A stretch of 5,382 bases of DNA. Origin: Candidatus Zixiibacteriota bacterium. GTDB taxonomy: Bacteria; Zixibacteria; MSB-5A5; WJJR01. A program made the translations under genes and the position numbers. The stretch is taken from positions 1 through 5,382 of the forward strand of contig JAGVEK010000544.1 of assembly GCA_020058315.1 (NCBI GenBank). Reading direction: 5' to 3'. Shown piece by piece: positions 1 through 5,272 of the stretch. The notes under the pieces are model-generated. The model made no database searches and had not been told where the DNA came from. It saw only the letters and a program-made list of their open reading frames with translations. The first letter of the stretch is position 1; every line of letters starts with the position of its first letter.

Positions 1-43
1 AATTCCGGCGAATGCTGAGAAGTTCCCCCAATTTCGGGAGGAA

Positions 44-58
44 GCGCCTCACAGGCGC
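44..58 (+). other. Short hairpin directly upstream of the ribosome binding site
   Basis: GCGCCT (44-49) and AGGCGC (53-58) form a perfect 6-bp stem with a 3-base loop (CAC). The strong Shine-Dalgarno stretch GGAGGGAG (59-66) begins on the next base. No T-run follows, so it is not a typical terminator. It may be part of the 5' untranslated leader of the next gene, or a remnant of an upstream element. The role is inferred; only the pairing is seen. Confidence 0.4.
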
Positions 59-72
59 GGAGGGAGACGAGG

Positions 73-462
73 ATGTCGATTAAAGGAATCAAGACGGTGT
101 TTCTGATCGCAGCCCTGTATGACATCATTTTGGGAATTGTCTTCGGCCTTTTCTTCAAACAAGTCTACAACAGCTTTGGCACCGAACTCCCCAATCATGC
201 CGGGTACATACAACTGGCGGCGGCATACATCTTTGTCTTCGGGATCGGGTTCTTCTTCGTGTACAAGGATCCCGTGCGTAATCAGGCGATCGTCACGCTC
301 GGTGTTCTGATGAAACTGGGCTTTGTGGTGGTCGTTCTCGGTCATCTGCTGATCGACTCAGTGCCATCATTCTTCATTCCGTTTGCACTGATGGATATCG
401 TGTTCCTCCTGCTGTTCATGTACACGCAGACTGCCATCAAGAAACTGGCGGCGACGAAATGA
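73..462 (+). CDS. Four-helix integral membrane protein of unknown function
   Basis: This 129-residue protein is almost entirely hydrophobic, with four predicted membrane segments at about residues 8-28, 44-64, 73-92 and 98-118. The polar turns are short (KQVYNSFGTELPNH at 29-42, YKDPVRNQ at 64-71), and the C-terminus is basic (KKLAATK). I see no catalytic or metal-binding motif and do not recognise the family. The even number of helices and the lysine-rich ends suggest both termini are cytoplasmic. The ATG start is well supported by GGAGGGAG at 59-66, and hydrophobic coding continues to a TGA stop. An overlapping antisense frame at 49-345 has none of these features and was left out. The gene is followed by a 107-base gap and another small membrane protein on the same strand, so they may share a transcript, but nothing indicates a shared function. 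Confidence 0.85.
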   Translation: MSIKGIKTVFLIAALYDIILGIVFGLFFKQVYNSFGTELPNHAGYIQLAAAYIFVFGIGFFFVYKDPVRNQAIVTLGVLMKLGFVVVVLGHLLIDSVPSFFIPFALMDIVFLLLFMYTQTAIKKLAATK

Positions 463-501
463 GCTGACGATATTCAGTGAACTCGCGCTTGGCGAGGGCG
501 A

Positions 502-527
502 GGGCAAGGGGCTTAAGCCCCTTGCCC
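502..527. repeat. Perfect 26-bp intergenic palindrome (REP-like)
   Basis: GGGCAAGGGGCTT (502-514) is followed at once by its exact reverse complement AAGCCCCTTGCCC (515-527), giving a 13-bp stem with no spacer. It lies between the genes ending at 462 and starting at 570. No T-run follows on the plus strand, so it is not a textbook intrinsic terminator. A perfect palindrome this long with a GC-rich core is typical of dispersed intergenic repeats of the REP/MITE kind. As single-stranded RNA or DNA it would form a strong hairpin. Copy number cannot be judged from one window. Confidence 0.75.
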
Positions 528-569
528 GCTACGGTGAGGGACGTGAAGTTCAAATCCAGGAGGGGCGTG

Positions 570-740
570 ATGGGTGCAGGAAAGAATTGGTACGGTATTG
601 GCGTGGTTCTGCTGATCCTTGCGATGATCGACTTGGTATTCCTGGACTATGCGAATCATACCGCCTACGCGCTGATGGTGGGCATCTGGGCGGTGGTGTG
701 TTTCGTGATGGGATTGCGCAGTGAGTTAAAGGCGAAGTAG
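570..740 (+). CDS. Small two-helix membrane protein, unknown function
   Basis: From the ATG at 570 this is a 56-residue protein, MGAGKNWYGIGVVLLILAMI onward, with two hydrophobic segments at about residues 7-25 and 32-48. They are separated by a short polar turn (DYANHT), and the end is charged (LRSELKAK). The start is set by AGGAGGGG at 558-565, close upstream of the ATG. The frame is open back to an ATG at 477, but that 31-residue extension (RARARGL and so on) merely translates the palindrome at 502-527 and has no hydrophobic or conserved character, so it was rejected. I do not recognise the family. Very small two-helix proteins often act as accessory subunits or regulators of membrane complexes, but no partner is evident here. 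Confidence 0.65.
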   Translation: MGAGKNWYGIGVVLLILAMIDLVFLDYANHTAYALMVGIWAVVCFVMGLRSELKAK

Positions 741-773
741 CGATTCTCATTTTTGCCACATTCGCGCAACCAT

Positions 774-797
774 AGGGGCGTACTGCAATACGCCCCT
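774..797. repeat. Near-perfect 24-bp palindrome, second REP-like family
   Basis: AGGGGCGTA (774-782) pairs with TACGCCCCT (789-797) around the centre CTGCAA. If base 783 were T, the whole 24 bases would be a perfect palindrome; the C783/A788 pair is the only mismatch. The sequence is unrelated to the palindrome at 502-527. From memory, palindromes with AGGGGCGTATTGCAATACG-like cores recur between genes in many uncultivated bacterial genomes, but I cannot confirm that here. It ends 20 bases before the ATG of the next gene and does not have a terminator T-run. Confidence 0.7.
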
Positions 798-817
798 GCA
801 CATCTGGTTCCTCACGC

Positions 818-1522
818 ATGCTCACCACCACGCAGCTGCCACTCGAACCGCCAGGCGTCTACGGCCCGCCGCGCCCCTGGTTGCCGCGAGCGGTCATGCT
901 TCTGGCCTTCACTTTGGCGATTCTCGCCGCTGCGGGAACGTATGTGGCATATCGCCCCCTGCCATTCAGTCCGGCCATTTGGCAGACGTCACTCGGCTCA
1001 ACGCGCGGGCGGATGCTCAAATCGCTACTGGCGCAAACAAACTTCGTGGGATTCCCACGCTCCGAAGTGGAGATATATCTCGGCGCCGCCGAGTTCGATG
1101 ACCGGTTGATTTGGTATGACCTGGGTCCGGTCCAAGACGACTCGCCGGTCGATCCCCGCGCGGCAATCGGCGATCCGGGCTACTTGTACGGTGTCTTCGC
1201 TTACGATCAGACCGGGACAATTAGAGAGGTTCTCTATAACCACCGTCGTCCGACGCTCGGCTCGCAGCCATTCGATTCATCGGGCTGGTTCAGCGGTGAC
1301 CCGCTTGCACGCCGCGCGATGTTCCTGCGTGCTCTCGCCGAACTGCGCGACCTTGGTATGACGCGCTCCGCGGCCGTTGGTCTTTTGGGCGTCCCCGCTG
1401 GGGAGCGCGTGCGCGGTCAGTACGACATTGGTCACGGTGGTGCGATTTTCGGTGCGCAGAAAGCGCTGATTCTTGAGTACACCCCCGGCGATACGGTGCA
1501 GGCGTCGCACGTGGCGGAGTGA
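818..1522 (+). CDS. Membrane-anchored protein with two similar BamE-like halves, unknown function
   Basis: This 234-residue protein has a proline-rich N-terminus (PLEPPGVYGPPRPW, 8-21), one membrane segment at about 24-44 and a C-terminal domain of about 190 residues, probably extracytoplasmic. That domain looks like an internal duplication. Residues 64-141 (RGRMLKSLL, GFPRSEVEIYLG, WYDLG, YLYGVFAYDQTGTI) and 166-230 (RAMFLRALAEL, GMTRSAAVGLLG, QYDIG, ALILEYTPGDTV) show the same order of helix, G-x-x-RS-x-x-V-x-x-LG turn, Y-D-[LI]-G strand and hydrophobic strand. This order resembles the SmpA/OmlA (BamE-like) fold, where GMsr-x-eV-x-x-LG-x-P is the usual signature, but no lipobox is present. 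The fold link is an inference from the pattern and the exact role is unknown. No clear Shine-Dalgarno precedes ATG 818, and an in-frame stop at 773-775 limits the start. ATG 896, just inside the membrane segment, is a less likely alternative. Confidence 0.8.
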   Translation: MLTTTQLPLEPPGVYGPPRPWLPRAVMLLAFTLAILAAAGTYVAYRPLPFSPAIWQTSLGSTRGRMLKSLLAQTNFVGFPRSEVEIYLGAAEFDDRLIWYDLGPVQDDSPVDPRAAIGDPGYLYGVFAYDQTGTIREVLYNHRRPTLGSQPFDSSGWFSGDPLARRAMFLRALAELRDLGMTRSAAVGLLGVPAGERVRGQYDIGHGGAIFGAQKALILEYTPGDTVQASHVAE

Positions 1523-1560
1523 CTCCTCCGTGCCGGTTCCCTATCCGTACCCACGATCGG

Positions 1561-1636
1561 TGGGAGAGCGAGGCTCCTGCCGAGCCGCCGATCTCGCCGC
1601 GTCGGGAGATGGCTTGGGAGGAGCCTCGCCTGCCCA
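1561..1636. repeat. Imperfect inverted repeat with 21-bp arms, third REP-like family
   Basis: The left arm 1561-1581 (core GCGAGGCTCCT at 1568-1578) pairs with the right arm 1616-1636 (core AGGAGCCTCGC), with 17 of 21 positions complementary. The arms are separated by 34 bases. The core is GC-rich and unrelated to the palindromes at 502-527 and 774-797. The layout of two REP-like arms facing each other resembles a BIME or a small MITE-like unit. Similar GAGGCTCCTGCCGAGCC-like units occur in planctomycete-type and candidate-phylum genomes as far as I recall, which is unverified here. Confidence 0.55.
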
Positions 1637-1693
1637 CGACCGATCCGCGTCCCACATGCCAAGGGCCGCCATCGCGATTTTCTCAAGATCACC

Positions 1694-1722
1694 TTGACTC
1701 TCACGATCTCGAATACCATTTT
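1694..1722 (+). promoter_or_regulatory. Weak candidate sigma70-type promoter for the metal-uptake genes
   Basis: TTGACT (1694-1699) matches five of six -35 consensus bases. With a 17-base spacer the -10 position falls on CATTTT (1717-1722), which matches only three of six. It lies about 50 bases upstream of the first gene of the group, in the only sizeable gap before it. No clear AT-rich dyad of the Zur or Fur type overlaps it. The call rests mostly on the -35 match and the position. Confidence 0.25.
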
Positions 1723-1769
1723 CAGGATCGATCTTTCGGCGGAGACGTAAGATCGCCTTGGGACTCCCG

Positions 1770-2063
1770 ATGAACCGCTCGACGCGCACACACAAGATCC
1801 TTCTGGTGGTCGCTCTGATCGCCTGTGCCATTGTCGTCGTCGCGGAATTCCATCGACACGCCGATCATGCCGACGGTCAGTGCTGGCTCTGCATTTCGTC
1901 GTTTGCCGGCACCGCCATCCCGGCACTCACAAGTCTGACCTTAGTCTCATGGATATCCCTTGGTCTGGTCTTCACTTCTCCCGCTTACTCGAACCCTCAA
2001 GCCGTATCGTCTGCACCCTCTGCCCGGGCACCCCCGGCACGCCTGCATATTCTGTCGCTCTGA
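1770..2063 (+). CDS. Small His/Cys membrane protein, DUF2946-like, probable metal-linked accessory
   Basis: From ATG 1770 this is a 97-residue protein. A first membrane segment or signal anchor (about 10-25) is followed directly by a His/Cys patch, HRHADHADGQCWLC, with H28, H30, H33, C38 and C41. A second hydrophobic segment lies at about 47-69, and the tail contains ARAPPAR (85-91). Small proteins with a His-rich stretch, a C-x2-C pair and a C-terminal RAPP motif resemble the DUF2946 type, often found beside copper or zinc transport genes. The residues suit soft-metal binding outside the cytoplasm; the metal and role are inferred. The gene starts the group that continues with a porin-like protein and a zinc-type transporter. 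A TTG at 1758, four codons upstream with GGAG at 1741-1744, is an alternative start; ATG 1770 has only a weak GGGA at 1760-1763. Confidence 0.7.
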   Translation: MNRSTRTHKILLVVALIACAIVVVAEFHRHADHADGQCWLCISSFAGTAIPALTSLTLVSWISLGLVFTSPAYSNPQAVSSAPSARAPPARLHILSL

Positions 2064-2112
2064 CAACGATCACTCACGGGTCTCTGACCTGACGGGTGGT
2101 GGATGCTTGCAG

Positions 2113-2131
2113 GCAACTGGCGCACAGTTGC
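2113..2131 (+). other. Hairpin upstream of the porin-like gene
   Basis: GCAACTG (2113-2119) and CAGTTGC (2125-2131) form a perfect 7-bp stem with a 5-base loop (GCGCA). It lies between the small His/Cys gene and the porin-like gene, 7 bases before the Shine-Dalgarno GAGG (2139-2142). No T-run follows, so readthrough is expected. It could be an mRNA stabiliser, a processing site or a protein-binding dyad; the sequence does not decide. Confidence 0.4.
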
Positions 2132-2150
2132 GCCCATTGAGGTATGGTAT

Positions 2151-3299
2151 ATGCGACATGTCGTTCTGTACGGTCTTGCGGCAATTCTCATGACTTCCGC
2201 ACCCCTTCGAGCCGGGGTGATCAACCCCGACATCTCCGTCGTCGGCCAGCCTTCTTTGAACATGACCGATGATAACGAAGACCCGAACGCCAAACGCATC
2301 CGTCTCGATGCCGGCGAAACGGAATTCGTCTTTGATTCATACTTGAACCCATATGCCCGAGGGATCTTCATCCTTTCTCTGGCAGAGGAAGGACTTGAAC
2401 TGGAGGAGGGGTACTTCACAATCCTGCGGGGACTCCCCTGTGCTCTGGACTTGAAAGGCGGGAAGTACCGGGTCGGCTTCGGCAAACTCAATACGGCGCA
2501 TCATCACGCCAATCCATTCGCGGAGCCGTTTCGGGTGCTCGGCACTTACCTTCCGGGTGAGGAGTCCTTCAACGAAATCGGGGTTTCGCTGTCCGAACGG
2601 ATTCCGATGCCGGGGGATTTCTCTCTGACGGCCTCGGTCGATGTGCTCCAGGGGGATGCCTTCCGCCGATCACGGGAACCGGATAGCGAGGCGGTGGCTG
2701 CGGGTGACCCGCTCGACCCATACGCCAGCGGTTCGGATCGCTCTGGAGAAACCCGGCTGGCCCTGGTGGGTCGCCTGAGCGGATTCACAATGGTCGGCGA
2801 GCGTTCGGGCATTGAGTTTGGGATTTCGGCGACGCAGGGAACCAACAACGTGGCCGCGGCCGCCCGCACACGGGTCTATGGGGTCGATGTGAAGGCCAAG
2901 CTCTGGAATTCTCCGCGATCCTATCTCCACTTGCAGGGTGAAATGCTGAAGCTCGATCGCCAGGACGCCTCTTGGGATCCCGTGACCGCACAGTACACGA
3001 AAGACAAGATCACTCCCTTCGGGGGTTTTGTCTTCGCCGATTACAACTTCGCTCTGCGCTACAACGTTGGGGCATCCTATGAGCGCTACCAGACAGACGA
3101 CGCGGACAGGATCTGGAATCAGGCGGTGGGTCTCTTCGCAGGGTTTGCCCTGATGGAAGAGACCACGGCGATTCGAGCCGACTGGAGCCGTTTCGTGCCC
3201 GGTACGCCTCCGGGGACCGGGGAGAATCCGAAGGCCGTCAACACTTTCACGCTCCGCGTGATCTACTCGATGGGTCCGCACAAGGTCCATGAATTCTAA
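2151..3299 (+). CDS. Outer-membrane beta-barrel (porin-like) protein, probable metal uptake
   Basis: This is a 382-residue protein from ATG 2151. A signal peptide at 1-21 (MRHVVLYGLAAILMTSAPLRA, seen as a basic start, hydrophobic core and LRA cleavage site) is followed by NPDISVVGQ. The body is built of alternating strands such as TEFVFDSYLNPYARGIFILSL, LELEEGYFTIL and LKGGKYRVGFGKLN, and the protein ends in an aromatic residue (PHKVHEF), as BAM substrates do. A polar loop, NTAHHHANPFAEPF (114-127), carries three consecutive histidines at 117-119 and could contact metal. I know similar proteins as uncharacterised or zinc-regulated outer-membrane proteins beside zinc ABC transporters. There is no plug domain or TonB box, so it is too short for a classical TonB receptor. 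GAGG at 2139-2142 supports this start over ATG 2103, which would put 16 residues before the signal peptide. It lies 39 bases before the metal-binding protein gene. Confidence 0.8.
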   Translation: MRHVVLYGLAAILMTSAPLRAGVINPDISVVGQPSLNMTDDNEDPNAKRIRLDAGETEFVFDSYLNPYARGIFILSLAEEGLELEEGYFTILRGLPCALDLKGGKYRVGFGKLNTAHHHANPFAEPFRVLGTYLPGEESFNEIGVSLSERIPMPGDFSLTASVDVLQGDAFRRSREPDSEAVAAGDPLDPYASGSDRSGETRLALVGRLSGFTMVGERSGIEFGISATQGTNNVAAAARTRVYGVDVKAKLWNSPRSYLHLQGEMLKLDRQDASWDPVTAQYTKDKITPFGGFVFADYNFALRYNVGASYERYQTDDADRIWNQAVGLFAGFALMEETTAIRADWSRFVPGTPPGTGENPKAVNTFTLRVIYSMGPHKVHEF

Positions 3300-3307
3300 C
3301 TGGAATT

Positions 3308-3324
3308 CCGCTCATCAAGAGCGG
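3308..3324 (+). other. Hairpin abutting the ribosome binding site of the metal-binding protein gene
   Basis: CCGCTC (3308-3313) and GAGCGG (3319-3324) pair perfectly around the loop ATCAA. The Shine-Dalgarno GGAGGA (3325-3330) begins on the very next base. Two flanking T-G pairs could extend the stem into the Shine-Dalgarno, so the hairpin might modulate its access. There is no terminator-like T-run. Confidence 0.4.
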
Positions 3325-3338
3325 GGAGGATAAAGAGG

Positions 3339-4298
3339 ATGAAACTCAAATTCCGAAACTTCGATTCGCAGGTATCGCTGGGTTGCCGAATCCTTGCGGC
3401 CCGGCTTATATGGGTCCCTGTTGTCTCGCTGCTTCTGGCCTGGACGGGGGATGTCTCGGCCAGGATCCGCGTAGCCGCATCCATCACCGATCTTGCCTCG
3501 ATCGCTTCCACGGTGGGCGGCGATCAGGTTGAGTGCTTCTCCATTGCCCGGCCAACGGCAGACGTGCACCGCGTCGAGGTGCTCCCGTCGTACATGGTTC
3601 GTGTCTCCAAGGCGAACGTCTATCTCAAGGTCGGGATGCAACTCGACCAGTGGGCTGATCAGATTATCGACGGTTCCCGCAATGATCATCTCCTGATCGT
3701 GGACTGTTCGCGGGACATCGACCCCTTGGAGAAACCGACCGGAAAAATCACCGCCCTGATGGGTGATGTCCATCCCAATGGGAATCCCCACTACTGGCTT
3801 GACCCTCGAAACGGTGCCATCGTGGCGGCACAGGTGGCCGAAGCACTGAGCAGCGTCGACCCGGCACACGCGCCGGACTACCAGTCACGCGCGCGAGCCT
3901 TCGCAAAGGTCGTTGAGGCAGAGATGGCGAAGGGGTTGGAGGTCGTTTCGGGTCTCCCCAGCAGGGTCGTGATCACCTACCATGCCTCCTGGATCTATCT
4001 GGCCCACGCATTCGACTTGGAAATCGCCGGGGCAGCCGAGCCGTTTCCCGGCATCCCACCGACAGGAAAGCACCTGCAGGAACTGGTCGATGTGATCAAG
4101 CAGCGCAAAGTCGCGGTCTTCATTCAGGAACCTTACTTCTCGGACGATGCAGGGCAGTTCCTTGCCCGCCAGACCGGTCTGAGGGTCATCAAAGTGTCTC
4201 CATCCTGTGAAACGGCAGAGGATGGGAGCTACCTCAGTCATATTCACCAGGTTCTCCAACTAATGGCTGTGCCCGCAGGCGGCACCGGCAGCAGGTAG
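3339..4298 (+). CDS. znuA: Metal (zinc/manganese-type) ABC transporter substrate-binding protein, ZnuA/TroA family
   Basis: This 319-residue periplasmic protein captures a divalent metal ion, most likely zinc, and delivers it to the ABC permease. A long N-region is followed by a hydrophobic core (about 24-35) and a likely cleavage after VSA (39-41). No lipobox cysteine is present, so it should be soluble. Cluster A-1 (TroA fold) hallmarks are present: ADVHRVEVLPS with candidate ligand H77, DVHPNGNPHYWLDP with H145 and H151, YHASWIYLAHAFDL with H215, then EPFPGIPPTGKHLQELV (234-250) and IQEPYFSDDAGQFLARQTG (262-280). The EPxPGIPP stretch is typical of one subclade. The late Asp that TroA uses as its fourth ligand is not obvious in VSPSCETAEDGSY; E234 or E264 may substitute. 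The long His-rich loop of enterobacterial ZnuA is absent. GGAGGA at 3325-3330 supports the start. The permease gene follows after 6 bases. Metal choice between zinc and manganese is not settled by sequence. Confidence 0.9.
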   Translation: MKLKFRNFDSQVSLGCRILAARLIWVPVVSLLLAWTGDVSARIRVAASITDLASIASTVGGDQVECFSIARPTADVHRVEVLPSYMVRVSKANVYLKVGMQLDQWADQIIDGSRNDHLLIVDCSRDIDPLEKPTGKITALMGDVHPNGNPHYWLDPRNGAIVAAQVAEALSSVDPAHAPDYQSRARAFAKVVEAEMAKGLEVVSGLPSRVVITYHASWIYLAHAFDLEIAGAAEPFPGIPPTGKHLQELVDVIKQRKVAVFIQEPYFSDDAGQFLARQTGLRVIKVSPSCETAEDGSYLSHIHQVLQLMAVPAGGTGSR

Positions 4299-4304
4299 GA
4301 CGAA

Positions 4305-5159
4305 ATGGACGCGTTCGCACTTCCCTTCTTCTGGACGGCGTTGGTGGCCAGCCTCATCCTGGCTGGAATCCACGCCTATCTGGGGTTTCACATCGTTCGC
4401 CGGGGCGTGATCTTCGTGGATCTCGCCCTGGCTCAGATGGCCGCGCTCGGCGTGGCTGTCGCCTTGGTTCTTCAGGTGCATGAGAGCGAGACCCTCACCT
4501 ACCTGCTCGCCTTGGGCATGACTTGGGTGGGTGCGGCTGCGTTTGCCTGGTTGCGCGGTCAGGAACGCAATGTGCCGCTCGAGGCCTTCATCGGGATCGT
4601 ATTCGCGACCGCGCAGGCGGCCGTGTTCCTGGTGCTGGAGAAGAGTCCGGCAGGGCCCGAACACCTCAAAGAGACGCTGGTCGGGAGCCTCTTTACGGTC
4701 AATCCCTCCCACATTGCCAGGACCGCGGTCCTTTATGCCGTCATCGGCGTGGCGCACTTCCTGCTGCGCAAGCCTTTCTTCGAGATCACCAACGACCCCC
4801 GGGGGGCACGCCAGCGCGGCCGCAGGATCTTCTTTTGGGATTTTCTGTTCTATGCCATGTTCGGATTCGTGGTGACGTCGTCCGTGCAGATCGCGGGGGT
4901 GCTCCTCGTCTTCGGCTTCCTCGTGATTCCAGCGGTGGCTGGACTCATGGCGACACAGAGGCCGGGATTGGCCTTGGCCATCGGTTGGATCTTCGGGTTT
5001 GTAGGGAGCCTGGCTGGGTTGATGTTCTCCGTTCAGTTGGATCTTCCCGCCGCGCCGTCGATCCTCGTCAGTCTCACTGTGCTCTTGGCGATTCTGGGAG
5101 TGGGATTGCGACTGCGGACCATTGGCGGAACTCGACTTGATTGCCGAGCGGGCCGCTGA
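4305..5159 (+). CDS. znuB: Metal ABC transporter permease, ZnuB family (ABC-3)
   Basis: This 284-residue inner-membrane protein forms the channel for the metal delivered by the preceding binding protein. About eight hydrophobic segments span 8-30, 35-57, 62-83, 93-112, 138-154, 177-192, 194-215 and 221-243, with a last one near 250-268. Family hallmarks are the N-terminal HIVRRGVIFVDLALAQMAALG region (29-49), EAFIGIVFATAQA (93-105), VGSLFTVN (126-133) and the conserved QIAGVLLVFGFLVIPAVAGL block (195-214), which matches the usual G-x-LLV-x-x-x-LI-x-PA pattern. Length is normal for ZnuB/TroC proteins. The Shine-Dalgarno AGGA (4297-4300) overlaps the stop codon of the binding-protein gene, indicating translational coupling. 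No ATPase gene precedes or follows in this window, so the transporter must borrow one encoded elsewhere. A large antisense frame at 4260-5276 is a shadow of this gene. Confidence 0.93.
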   Translation: MDAFALPFFWTALVASLILAGIHAYLGFHIVRRGVIFVDLALAQMAALGVAVALVLQVHESETLTYLLALGMTWVGAAAFAWLRGQERNVPLEAFIGIVFATAQAAVFLVLEKSPAGPEHLKETLVGSLFTVNPSHIARTAVLYAVIGVAHFLLRKPFFEITNDPRGARQRGRRIFFWDFLFYAMFGFVVTSSVQIAGVLLVFGFLVIPAVAGLMATQRPGLALAIGWIFGFVGSLAGLMFSVQLDLPAAPSILVSLTVLLAILGVGLRLRTIGGTRLDCRAGR

Positions 5160-5168
5160 GAATTGAAT

Positions 5169-5184
5169 GGTTGCGGGGGCAACC
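5169..5184. terminator. Small hairpin in the convergent gap, weak terminator candidate
   Basis: GGTTGC (5169-5174) and GCAACC (5179-5184) form a 6-bp stem with a GGGG loop, 10 bases after the permease stop. On the plus strand it is followed by GCGTTGTAG, which has no T-run. Read on the minus strand it is followed by ATTCAATTC, which is a little richer in T and would lie downstream of the thioesterase-like gene. It sits where a shared terminator is expected, but the sequence support is weak. Confidence 0.25.
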
Positions 5185-5272
5185 GCGTTGTAGATGAGCC
5201 AGTGAGAAGGGAGTCTCTGCGCCTTGGTCTCGCGCGTGCATGTCTGAACTCGTGACGTGGCGCGGCACTGCA

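Larger units (their letters stand above)
1523..1769. other. Non-coding gap between the duplicated-domain protein and the metal-uptake group
   Basis: No reading frame in this 247-base stretch has a believable start, ribosome binding site and protein-like composition. The frames open here on both strands are rich in Arg, Ser and Pro, which is typical of chance frames in GC-rich DNA. The stretch contains an imperfect inverted repeat (1561-1636) and a weak promoter-like pair (1694-1722). It is the natural place for the control region of the downstream metal-uptake genes. Confidence 0.6.

Noticed and set aside
1..18. Possible end of an upstream gene at the left edge (frame ending in TGA at 16-18)
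   Set aside because: Only five codons are visible (NSGEC), too few to support a gene.
477..569. Upstream in-frame extension of the small two-helix protein
   Set aside because: It translates the palindrome at 502-527 and neighbouring low-complexity DNA, while a good Shine-Dalgarno sits just before ATG 570.
1700..1735. Possible Zur or other metal-repressor operator near GATCTCGAATACCATTTTC
   Set aside because: Only weak GATC-containing symmetry is present. It lacks the AT-rich dyad expected for Zur or Fur sites, so no operator is claimed.
1432..1926. Minus-strand open frames across 1290-1926
   Set aside because: They are Arg/Ser/Pro-rich, overlap two plus-strand genes and the inverted repeat, and have no recognisable motif or ribosome binding site.
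2103..2150. Upstream ATG for the porin-like protein
   Set aside because: It adds 16 residues ahead of a normal signal peptide and would run through the hairpin at 2113-2131; GAGG before ATG 2151 is a better match.
2670..3290. Minus-strand open frame of 206 codons
   Set aside because: It is antisense to the porin-like gene, which has a signal peptide, beta-strand pattern and C-terminal aromatic residue; the antisense translation has none.
1844..3309. Repeated GGAATTCC sequences (1844-1851, 3302-3309)
   Set aside because: These are 8-base palindromes, one of them inside a coding gene. This number is compatible with chance and shows no regular spacing.
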